Positions 1 through 6,846 of a stretch of 6,895 nt of DNA are shown piece after piece. The stretch is taken from the NCBI GenBank assembly GCA_004297645.1, contig SCUG01000502.1, positions 1 through 6,895 of the forward strand, read 5' to 3'. The translations under genes and the position numbers were made by a program. The notes beneath the pieces were generated by a model. It searched no databases. It had not been told where the DNA came from and saw only the letters and a program-made list of their open reading frames with translations. This DNA comes from Saprospiraceae bacterium (GTDB taxonomy: Bacteria; Bacteroidota; Bacteroidia; Chitinophagales; Saprospiraceae). Within the stretch, counting starts at the first letter, position 1; the number at the start of each line of letters is the position of its first letter.

Positions 1-168
1 ATATACCGAAGTTGGGTTAATTATTTTGTAATCAAATGTTCACAGCCAGGTAACAGGGTGGACGGCGCTTTTTTTTCCAACCTCGCACGCTTAACCTAAA
101 CTTAATAGCGGCTTAATATTCAACTCAAGGCCCGGGAAGACCTTTGCGAAAATTTCAAAATCCATTTT

Positions 169-2946
169 ATGAAATCGCAACTGTACTTCTGCTTCACCTT
201 TTTTCTGGCTGTCCTGTGCCAACCTGCCTTCGCCCAATCGGGCAAAGTTTCGGGAAAAATAACTGACAAAACGAACAACGAGCCCCTCATTGGCGCCACT
301 GTTCTTGTCCTGGAAACAGGCTCCGGCACAGTGGCCGGCCTCGACGGCTCTTATGAACTACAACTCACGCCGGGAAGTCACACCCTCGAAATCAGCTACG
401 CTGGCTATCAAACGGAAAAAGTCACCGGCCTGCAAATCAAGGAGAGCGACAACATCAAACTCGATTTTGCGCTCGGCTCCGGCACCTCCATTTTGGAGAC
501 GATAGTCGTCACTGCCACTGCCAAGCGGAACTCTTATTCCAACCTCATGCTCTTGCAGCAAAAAAGCGTCAGCATCGTCACGGGCATCTCCGCCGAACAA
601 ATGAAACTCTCGCCCGACCGCACCACCGGCGACGTGCTCAAGCGCGTGAGCGGCGCCAGCGTGCAGGACAACAAATACGTCGTCATCCGGGGATTGGCCG
701 GCCGCTACAACGCGGCGCTCATCAACGGCCTGTCGCTGCCGGGTACGGAGCCTGACAAGCGGGCCTTTTCGTTCGACATTTTCCCCGCCAACCTGCTCGA
801 CAACCTGATTATTTACAAAACCGCCACGCCCGACCTGCCGGGCGAATTTGCCGGCGGCGTCATCCAGTTGAACACAAAAGAAATCCCTCAGGAAAGTTTT
901 TCCAGCCTCAGCCTCAGCTTGGGCTACAACTCCCAGAGCACCTTTAAAAACTTCCAGTCTTACCGGGGCGGTAGCAAGGATTGGCTCGGCTACGACGACG
1001 GCACGAGGGCTTTGCCTTCTGCGCTGGAAAACGTGGGCCGGGATACTTTTAACAGCAACCAGGTAAAATCTGCCCAGGCGTTTCCCAACGACTGGGCCAT
1101 CACCAACGAGGCCTCCATGCGCCCGTCGTTGGGCTTGCAGTTTTCGGCGGGCAAGAGCTTCGGGAGGCTGGGCGTAGTGGGCGCTTTGACTTACGGAAAT
1201 TCGCCGAAAATCGAAACCGGCGAGCGCGGCGATTTCAACGTGGACGGCTCCAGGCTGTTCCAGTATTTTGACCATGTTTACAAAAACAGCGTCTCGGTGG
1301 GCGGGCTTTTCAACATGGCTTACAAGCTGTCCAACCGGAGCAAGTTGCAGTTCAACAACACCTATACCGTCTCGGCTGACGACCAGTTGGGCGACAGAAT
1401 GGGCGACAACTTGGAACAAACACGAATAGAAAATTCAAACTCATTTTACTACGCCGGCAATAGCCTTTACACCAGCCAGGTGATCGGCGGGCACGCTTTT
1501 ACCCGGCGCCAGATAAAGCTCGGCTGGGCGCTCGGCTACAACCGCATTACCCGCGACATCCCCAGCTACCGCCGGATGCTGTACACCCAAAACTTCGGCA
1601 CGCCGGAGGAAGAAAATCCTTTCGTGGCCGCTGTGCCTTTCGGCAACCCCTCCCCGAATTTTGCAGGTAACTTTTACGCCAAACAATCGGAGAACTTCTA
1701 CACCGGCAAGCTCGACCTGACCGTGCCTTTTCTCCTCAACGCTAAAAAAGGAAGTTTTAAAATGGGCGGATTATGGGAGGACAAAAACCGGGAATTCAAC
1801 GCCCGCCTCTTTGGCTTCATCTCCACCTTGCAGACGCCGCAGGAGCTTTTCCTGCTGCCAATCGGCGAGATTTTCGCCCCGGAAAACATCGGCCAGCAGG
1901 GTTTCAAGATGAAGGAAACCACCGACCGCTCCGATAGCTACACCGCCGGTTCCGTCTTGATGGCGGGCTATGGAATGCTTGAGCAATCGCTGACTGACCG
2001 CCTGCGCTTCACCGGCGGTGTGCGCGTCGAAAGTTTCAACCAAACGCTGAATTCTTTTAAAATCCTCAGCACCACGCCAGTGAAATTGGATACCACACTC
2101 GTGGACGTGTTGCCCAGCGCCCACCTCATCTACGCGTTGAGCGACAGCACCAACCTCCGCGCTTCGGTGGCGAAGACGGTGGCCCGACCAAACTTCCGGG
2201 AACTGGCGCCTTTCTCCTTCTTCGACTTTTTCATGTTTGCCGGGGTGAACGGCAACCCGGCCCTCGAACGCACCAAAATCTGGAACGCCGACCTGCGCTT
2301 CGAGACCTACCGCCGGGGCGGGCAATACTTTGCCGTGTCGGTGTTTTACAAACATTTCAACAACCCCATCGAGCAGGTTTTTAACAACGCAGCAGGTGCG
2401 GGCACCCGCAACTTCCAGTGGCAAAACGTGCCTTCGGCCTACGACCTCGGCGGCGAGGTGGAGGGCCGCATCAAACTCGGCCGGCTGGCCGGGTTCCTCA
2501 AAGATTTCACCGTGTTTGGCAACCTGTCCTACATTTTTTCCAAAGTGGACGTGAGCCAAATCCCCGGTGCATTGGAGCGCCCGCTTTTCGGGCAGTCGCC
2601 TTATTTGGTGAACGCCGGTTTGAATTACGACAATCCGGAATTTGGGTTTTCTTCATCGCTCCTGTTCAATCGCATTGGCCGCCGCGTGTGGTTGGTTGGG
2701 CAAGACCAATACCTGCATACTTACGAAGCGCCCCGCAGCGTCGTGGATTTTCAGTTGACTAAAAAGTTAAACCGCTTTGGTGAGTTGAAACTGACCATCG
2801 GCGACCTGCTCAACCAGGAGGCCGTGTTTTATCAGGACTATAATGACAACGGGAGGTATGATGCTGTTTCCGATAAAAAGATTGCCGGGCAGCGGTTTGG
2901 GGCGAATGTGTCCTTAGGTTTTAGCTATTCATTGAGCGGGGAATAA
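169..2946 (+). CDS. TonB-dependent outer-membrane receptor with carboxypeptidase-like regulatory domain
   Basis: This is a 925-residue outer-membrane receptor that should import an unknown ligand using TonB/ExbBD energy. Residues 1-22 form a Sec signal peptide with a hydrophobic core (LYFCFTFFLAVL) and an AFA site before Gln23. Residues about 26-102 are a CarboxypepD_reg-like beta-sandwich (GKITDKTNNEPLIGATV). A short TonB-box-like stretch (LETIVVTAT, 109-117) follows. The plug spans about 125-237, with the motifs YVVIRGLAGRYNAALINGL and AGGVIQLNTK. The rest is beta-barrel, including ARPNFRELAPF and a last strand near 911-922 (GANVSLGFSYSL). The length is normal and the frame is intact. The ATG follows an AT-rich stretch with no Shine-Dalgarno site, as is usual in Bacteroidota. 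No SusD-like gene is adjacent, so a classical polysaccharide-utilisation locus is not supported. Residues 890-898 (DYNDNGRYD) resemble a calcium-binding loop. The family call is secure; the substrate is unknown. Confidence 0.96.
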   Translation: MKSQLYFCFTFFLAVLCQPAFAQSGKVSGKITDKTNNEPLIGATVLVLETGSGTVAGLDGSYELQLTPGSHTLEISYAGYQTEKVTGLQIKESDNIKLDFALGSGTSILETIVVTATAKRNSYSNLMLLQQKSVSIVTGISAEQMKLSPDRTTGDVLKRVSGASVQDNKYVVIRGLAGRYNAALINGLSLPGTEPDKRAFSFDIFPANLLDNLIIYKTATPDLPGEFAGGVIQLNTKEIPQESFSSLSLSLGYNSQSTFKNFQSYRGGSKDWLGYDDGTRALPSALENVGRDTFNSNQVKSAQAFPNDWAITNEASMRPSLGLQFSAGKSFGRLGVVGALTYGNSPKIETGERGDFNVDGSRLFQYFDHVYKNSVSVGGLFNMAYKLSNRSKLQFNNTYTVSADDQLGDRMGDNLEQTRIENSNSFYYAGNSLYTSQVIGGHAFTRRQIKLGWALGYNRITRDIPSYRRMLYTQNFGTPEEENPFVAAVPFGNPSPNFAGNFYAKQSENFYTGKLDLTVPFLLNAKKGSFKMGGLWEDKNREFNARLFGFISTLQTPQELFLLPIGEIFAPENIGQQGFKMKETTDRSDSYTAGSVLMAGYGMLEQSLTDRLRFTGGVRVESFNQTLNSFKILSTTPVKLDTTLVDVLPSAHLIYALSDSTNLRASVAKTVARPNFRELAPFSFFDFFMFAGVNGNPALERTKIWNADLRFETYRRGGQYFAVSVFYKHFNNPIEQVFNNAAGAGTRNFQWQNVPSAYDLGGEVEGRIKLGRLAGFLKDFTVFGNLSYIFSKVDVSQIPGALERPLFGQSPYLVNAGLNYDNPEFGFSSSLLFNRIGRRVWLVGQDQYLHTYEAPRSVVDFQLTKKLNRFGELKLTIGDLLNQEAVFYQDYNDNGRYDAVSDKKIAGQRFGANVSLGFSYSLSGE

Positions 2947-3026
2947 AAAGATTCTACTGCTCCAAGCACTTCGTGAAACGGTTTTAGTAAAATGCCCGGT
3001 TCCTTCTTCAAAGAAGTCCTTCGGAC

Positions 3027-3090
3027 GAGCGGCGGGGTTTTGAACCCCGCATCTATTTCCGAAAAAGCGGGGTTCAAAACCCCGCCGCTC
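3027..3090. repeat. Nested palindromic repeat, copy 1 (24-bp perfect inverted repeat)
   Basis: The left arm (3027-3050) and right arm (3067-3090) are perfectly complementary over 24 bp around a 16-base spacer. Each arm also contains its own hairpin: GCGGGGTT-TTG-AACCCCGC at 3032-3050, and the complementary form at 3067-3085. The DNA or RNA can therefore fold as one long hairpin or as two short ones. The outer ends are GAGCGGC and GCCGCTC. No T-tract follows, which argues against a simple intrinsic terminator. A diverged copy starts at 6847, so this is a dispersed element. It resembles REP/BIME-type intergenic palindromes in size and position, but no family assignment can be made from sequence alone. 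Confidence 0.9.
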
Positions 3091-3094
3091 AGCA

Positions 3095-3118
3095 GCCTCC
3101 GCTTTGCGGCACGGAGGC
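3095..3118. repeat. Short GC-rich hairpin beside the palindromic repeat
   Basis: GCCTCCG (3095-3101) pairs with CGGAGGC (3112-3118) in a 7-bp stem around a 10-base loop. A competing smaller hairpin, CCGC-TTT-GCGG, occupies 3099-3109. It begins four bases after copy 1 of the nested palindrome and may be part of the same structured 3' region. No poly-T follows, so it is not called a terminator. Its function is unknown. Confidence 0.5.
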
Positions 3119-3269
3119 GGCCGGGCAGTTATCAAAAATTTTCCAAATAATTCCGGTAGGGTTTTTTCTCTGATTGTCGTTTCATTGGCAAACATTTTTG
3201 GCCTGCTGCACCTAATTTTACCAAATCCTTCCAAAACCAAAGGGCTTAAAAACTTCAAACCTTTCCAAT

Positions 3270-5000
3270 ATGACAGTTTCAACGCTTGACCGCCGGTCGT
3301 TTCTCCAAAAGCTCGGAAAGCCTGAGCCACGGCACGAATTGGACACTAAATCCGGCAAGGGCAAATACCTGCTGCCCCTCCACGAAATCAGGGAATTGCC
3401 CCCGGTGCCCCCTGCCGCTACCACCGTCACCATCAATGGCGGGCTGGAACCCTACGCCGGCCCCTGGGGCTACGAACAGGCCGGCCACCTCTTGCGCCGC
3501 ACGGGCTTCGGGCTGAAAAAAACAGACCTCGACCTGCTGCTCTCCCTGACCATGAGCGACGCCGTGGACCACCTCCTCGACCTGCCCCCCGACGCGCCCG
3601 CTCCCCCCGTGAACAACTACAACAACCCCGACTACACCGACCCCGCCGTAGCCTCCGGCGATGTATGGGTAAATGCGGACTACGACGTGGCCGCCGAGGG
3701 CTACCGCATCGAGAGTTTCAGGGGGTGGTGGACCAACCTGATGCTCACGCAGGAGGCCAGCATCCTCGAAAAAATGACCCTCTTTTGGCACAACCATTTT
3801 GCCACCAAAACGGCGGCTGTTTTTTATGGTAAAACCAATTACCAGCACAACGCCAAGCTGCGCGCCAATGCGCTGGGCAATTTCAAGGAACTGGTGAAAA
3901 CCGTCACCCTCGACCCCATGATGCTGTATTTCCTCAACGGCGTGCTCAATGGCAAAGACGCCCCCGACGAAAACTACGCCCGCGAGTTGCAGGAGCTGTT
4001 CACCGTCGGCAAAGACGCCCCCAACCAGTACACGGAAGACGACGTGGTGGCCGCCGCCCGCGTGCTCACCGGCTGGCGTATCAACCCGCTGCCAAACGAA
4101 ACTTTTTTCTACCCCATCGAACACGACACCGGCGACAAACAGTTTTCCGCATTTTACAACAACACCGTCATTCAGGGCAGCACCAACGGCGAGGCAGAAC
4201 TGGACGCTTTGCTCGATATGATTTTTGCGAAAGAGGAGGTCTCGAAATTCATCTGCCGCAAGATTTACCGCTGGTTTATCTATTACGTGATTGACGAAAC
4301 GGTGGAACAGAACGTCATCGAGCCGCTGGCTTTGCTTTTCCGCAACAGCAATTACGAGATAAAACCCGTGATGGAAACCCTGCTCAAGAGCGAGCATTTT
4401 TACGACGCCATCAACAAGGGCTGTTTTATTAAAACCCCCGTGGATGTCGTCGTGGGCACGTTGCGCAGCTTCAACCTCGGCATCCCCGGCAGCACCCCCT
4501 GGGACGACTTCGTGATGAAATACTACCTGTCCTATTTCCACGGCATCCTCCAGATGTTGCCCGGCGACCCGCCCAATGTGGCCGGGTGGCAGGCCTTCCG
4601 GCAGTCGCCCTTGTATTACCGCATGTGGATAAACGGCGACACCGCCCGCAACCGCAATTATTACACAGACATACTCTCGACCTATTTCTTAGAGTCCGAC
4701 AACGACCAGCTCAAAATTGACCACGTCGCCTTCGCCACCCAGTTCGACAACCCCGACAACGCCAGCGCGCTGGTTGAGGATGTGACCAATTTGCTGCTGC
4801 CGCAGCCGATTTCCGAAACCAAAAAGGCGCTGCTCAAAACCGTGCTCCTCTCAGGTCTGCCCAATGACACCTACTGGACGGTGGCCTGGTACGATTACGC
4901 CAACAACCCCGGCGACCAGATGGCTTTTCAGGTGGTCAACATCCGCCTCACCCTGCTTCACAAATACGTGATGAACCTCCCGGAATATCAATTGGCTTAA
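3270..5000 (+). CDS. DUF1800 domain-containing protein
   Basis: This 576-residue protein belongs to the DUF1800 family, whose biochemical activity is not established. Family motifs visible in order are GHLLRRTGFG (72-81), KMTLFWHNHFAT (168-179), DPMMLYFLNG (215-224), APDENYARELQELFTVG (231-247), YTEDDVVAAARVLTGW (254-269), HDTGDKQF (285-292), EVSKFICRKIYRWFIYY (323-339), PPNVAGW (434-440) and a C-terminal PEYQLA. The N-terminus carries a twin-arginine-like DRRSFLQKLG (7-16). What follows is charged and proline-rich with no hydrophobic segment, so it is not a complete Tat signal as written. No T9SS sorting domain is present. The ATG has an AT-rich leader (ACCTTTCCAAT) and no Shine-Dalgarno site. 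The DUF1501 gene starts 39 bases (or 21) downstream, which suggests an operon, and these two families are commonly neighbours. The family call is firm; location and function are open. Confidence 0.95.
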   Translation: MTVSTLDRRSFLQKLGKPEPRHELDTKSGKGKYLLPLHEIRELPPVPPAATTVTINGGLEPYAGPWGYEQAGHLLRRTGFGLKKTDLDLLLSLTMSDAVDHLLDLPPDAPAPPVNNYNNPDYTDPAVASGDVWVNADYDVAAEGYRIESFRGWWTNLMLTQEASILEKMTLFWHNHFATKTAAVFYGKTNYQHNAKLRANALGNFKELVKTVTLDPMMLYFLNGVLNGKDAPDENYARELQELFTVGKDAPNQYTEDDVVAAARVLTGWRINPLPNETFFYPIEHDTGDKQFSAFYNNTVIQGSTNGEAELDALLDMIFAKEEVSKFICRKIYRWFIYYVIDETVEQNVIEPLALLFRNSNYEIKPVMETLLKSEHFYDAINKGCFIKTPVDVVVGTLRSFNLGIPGSTPWDDFVMKYYLSYFHGILQMLPGDPPNVAGWQAFRQSPLYYRMWINGDTARNRNYYTDILSTYFLESDNDQLKIDHVAFATQFDNPDNASALVEDVTNLLLPQPISETKKALLKTVLLSGLPNDTYWTVAWYDYANNPGDQMAFQVVNIRLTLLHKYVMNLPEYQLA

Positions 5001-5039
5001 CCCGCATCCGCCCTCTGGCGAATGACAAATTTTATAAAA

Positions 5040-6611
5040 ATGAAAAGAAGAAAATTTCTCCGCACGGCAGGCCTGACCACAGCAATGGCGCCGTTTGTCT
5101 ATAATGGGTTTTCCATCCACCCCATGGCGCGCAATTCTTTTTTCAGCACTTTGGGGGCTGCCGCCCAATTGAATGACCGGGTGATGGTTTTCATCGAACT
5201 CACCGGCGGCAACGACGGCCTCAACACCCTCATCCCCCTCGACCAGTACGCCACGCTGGCCAGCCACCGCAGCACCCTGCTCATTCCCGAAAACAAAGTG
5301 CTCGGCCTCGATGGCACGGATGCCACCGGCCTGCACCCTGCCATGACGGAGTTGCAAGGGCTGTACAACGATGGCCTGCTTTCCATCGTCCAAAACGTGG
5401 GGTACCCCAACCAGGACTACTCCCATTTTCGCTCGATGGACATCTGGCAAACAGCTTCCGGCAGCGGCGAGCATTTGGAAACGGGCTGGCTCGGCCGCAC
5501 ACTCGAAGGCGAGTATCCGGGCTTCCCCAATGGCTACCCCAACGCGGACAACCCCGACCCCCTCGCCATCCAAATCGGCTCCATCACGCCAATAGCCCTC
5601 ATGGGTTCGGCCTTCCCGATGGGCATGTCCATCAGCGACCCCGATTCGTTTTACGAGTTCGTCAACGACCTCACGGAGCCTACGCCGGCCACGCCCTACG
5701 GCGATGAACTGGCATACATTCAGCTCGTGATGCAGCAATCGCAGCAGTATTATGGGGTCATTAAAAACGCGGCGGAAAGCAGTCAGAACCTGTCGTCGAA
5801 ATACCCGCCCGATTACGAGAATCCGCTGGCCGACCAGTTGAAAGTAGCGGCACGCCTCATCGGCGGCGGTTTGCAAACGCCGGTTTACTTAGTTTTCATC
5901 GGCGGCTTCGACACGCACAGCGAGCAGGTGAGCGGCCCCGGCAGCACGGACACGGGCAATCACGCACAGTTGCTCCACCAAATTTCCCAGGCCATCTGCG
6001 CCTTTCAGGACGACATCACCCTCATGGGCATGGCAGGCAAAGTGTGCGGCATGACGTTTTCGGAGTTCGGCCGCACCATTGCCTCCAATGGCAGCCTCGG
6101 CACCGACCACGGAGCGGCGGCGCCGCTGTTCGTCTTCGGCCAGGGCGTGAACCCCGGCATCATCGGCGCCAATGCCAGCATTCCGGCGGTACTGCCCGAA
6201 TCGGCAGACGTGCCTATGCAGCACGACTTCCGCTCGGTGTATGCCAGCGTGCTGCAAGACTGGTTCGGCATCGAAAACTGGGACAGCATCCTCTTCGATA
6301 ATTTCGACATCCTGCCCATTTTCAAAAGTGCCACGCCGACGCGCCAGGTTTATCCCGATGCCTTCTCGGTGGGCAATTATCCGAACCCGGTGATATCAGG
6401 CGCCACCATCACTTTCACCTCCACCAATGCGCACGTGGCCATCAACCTGCTCGACGGGCAGGGCCGCTTCTTGCGCAACATTGCCGAAGGCAACTACCCG
6501 GCAGGGCCGCAGAAAGTGCAGTTCAGCCGCGGGAGCCTGCCCAGCGGGGCGTATTACTACCAGGTGCGTATGAACGGGGTGGCGGTGACGAAAAAGATGC
6601 TGGTGATGTAA
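5040..6611 (+). CDS. DUF1501 domain-containing protein with Tat signal and T9SS type A sorting domain
   Basis: This DUF1501 protein is related to the alkaline phosphatase/sulfatase superfamily; its substrate is unknown. I chose the ATG at 5040 (523 residues). It gives a typical Tat n-region, MKRRKFLRTAG, and has an AT-rich leader, whereas the in-frame ATG at 5022 (529 residues) has a GC-rich one. Numbering from 5022, a moderately hydrophobic stretch (GLTTAMAPFVYNGF, 17-30) follows the arginine pair. Next come the family motifs ELTGGNDGLNT (59-69), GGFDTHSEQ (294-302), FSEFGRT (346-352) and GTDHGAAAP (360-368). Asp297, His299, Asp362 and His363 are plausible metal ligands by superfamily analogy. 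Residues about 443-529 form a T9SS type A C-terminal domain: NYPNPV (452-457), a beta-rich middle, then SGAYYYQVRMNG and KKMLVM at the end. Surface display or secretion is therefore predicted. It is probably cotranscribed with the DUF1800 gene upstream and ends before a strong terminator. No truncation is seen. Confidence 0.94.
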   Translation: MKRRKFLRTAGLTTAMAPFVYNGFSIHPMARNSFFSTLGAAAQLNDRVMVFIELTGGNDGLNTLIPLDQYATLASHRSTLLIPENKVLGLDGTDATGLHPAMTELQGLYNDGLLSIVQNVGYPNQDYSHFRSMDIWQTASGSGEHLETGWLGRTLEGEYPGFPNGYPNADNPDPLAIQIGSITPIALMGSAFPMGMSISDPDSFYEFVNDLTEPTPATPYGDELAYIQLVMQQSQQYYGVIKNAAESSQNLSSKYPPDYENPLADQLKVAARLIGGGLQTPVYLVFIGGFDTHSEQVSGPGSTDTGNHAQLLHQISQAICAFQDDITLMGMAGKVCGMTFSEFGRTIASNGSLGTDHGAAAPLFVFGQGVNPGIIGANASIPAVLPESADVPMQHDFRSVYASVLQDWFGIENWDSILFDNFDILPIFKSATPTRQVYPDAFSVGNYPNPVISGATITFTSTNAHVAINLLDGQGRFLRNIAEGNYPAGPQKVQFSRGSLPSGAYYYQVRMNGVAVTKKMLVM

Positions 6612-6659
6612 GGATTGATTTTCCTTCTTTTGAATAAAGTTATTTGTTCCAAAATTTTG

Positions 6660-6697
6660 AAAGCCCGCCGGTGCTGTGGCGCCGGCGGGCTTTTTTT
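6660..6697 (+). terminator. Intrinsic (rho-independent) terminator after the DUF1501 gene
   Basis: AAAGCCCGCCGG (6660-6671) pairs perfectly with CCGGCGGGCTTT (6682-6693). The stem extends by three more pairs, including one T-G wobble, to a TGTG loop at 6675-6678. Seven T residues (6691-6697) follow. It lies 48 bases after the DUF1501 stop and should end the DUF1800-DUF1501 transcript. The other strand has only a weak T-run, so strong bidirectional action is not indicated. Confidence 0.92.
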
Positions 6698-6846
6698 AGT
6701 TGCTTTTTTTGATGCTATGCTTTCGAGCGCCATGTTTTGTACATTTAGAAATCGTTGGCCACTGGTCAAAAGCTAACGGCTAAAAGTATAATAATGGTAT
6801 CCCCTCATAAATTAATGGGAGTTTTCCAAAATTACGCGGTATTTTC

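Larger units (their letters stand above)
2947..3269. other. Intergenic region rich in hairpins, no convincing gene
   Basis: This 323-base gap separates the receptor from the DUF1800 gene. Small open frames cross it, but none shows a recognisable domain. Its left half is packed with self-complementary sequence: CTTCTT/AAGAAG at 3003-3016, GTCC-TTC-GGAC at 3016-3026, a large nested inverted repeat at 3027-3090 and a further hairpin at 3095-3118. The right half, about 3130-3269, is AT-rich and probably contains the promoter of the DUF1800-DUF1501 unit. TAATTTTA at 3213-3220 is one base from the Bacteroidota -7 consensus TAnnTTTG. However, the nearest TTTG (3197-3200) is too close to be a good -33 element, so no promoter is called. 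No T-run follows the hairpins, so a classical intrinsic terminator for the receptor gene is not evident. Confidence 0.7.

Noticed and set aside
69..76. Run of eight T residues, possibly the end of an upstream terminator
   Set aside because: No convincing GC-rich stem precedes it; the best pairing (GGGTGG with CCAACC across the T-run) is short and mismatched.
358..1419. Long minus-strand open frame (353 codons) antisense to the TonB receptor
   Set aside because: No domain is recognisable and its composition is typical of antisense shadows; the plus-strand receptor explains the region fully.
3027..3090. Intrinsic terminator for the receptor gene
   Set aside because: The stem is strong, but no T-run follows it (the next bases are AGCAGCC) and the element recurs elsewhere; it is better treated as a dispersed palindrome.
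3067..3090. tRNA gene, suggested by the T-arm-like sequence
   Set aside because: No acceptor stem, D-arm or anticodon arm can be placed around it.
3197..3220. Bacteroidota-type promoter (TTTG at 3197, TAATTTTA at 3213)
   Set aside because: The gap between the boxes is about 12 bases, shorter than the usual spacing of roughly 19, and the -7 box lacks the final G.
3104..3289. Small plus-strand open frame (61 codons) ahead of the DUF1800 gene
   Set aside because: It starts inside a hairpin, overlaps the DUF1800 start, has no upstream translation signal and resembles no known small protein.
3279..4541. Long open frame on the minus strand (420 codons) antisense to the DUF1800 gene
   Set aside because: Its translation is low-complexity, rich in Val, Gly and His, with no recognisable motif. 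It is a shadow of the GC-rich codon use of the real gene, which has clear family motifs.
4851..5876. Minus-strand open frame (341 codons) across the DUF1800/DUF1501 junction
   Set aside because: It runs antisense to two well-supported genes, lacks recognisable motifs and would have to overlap both.
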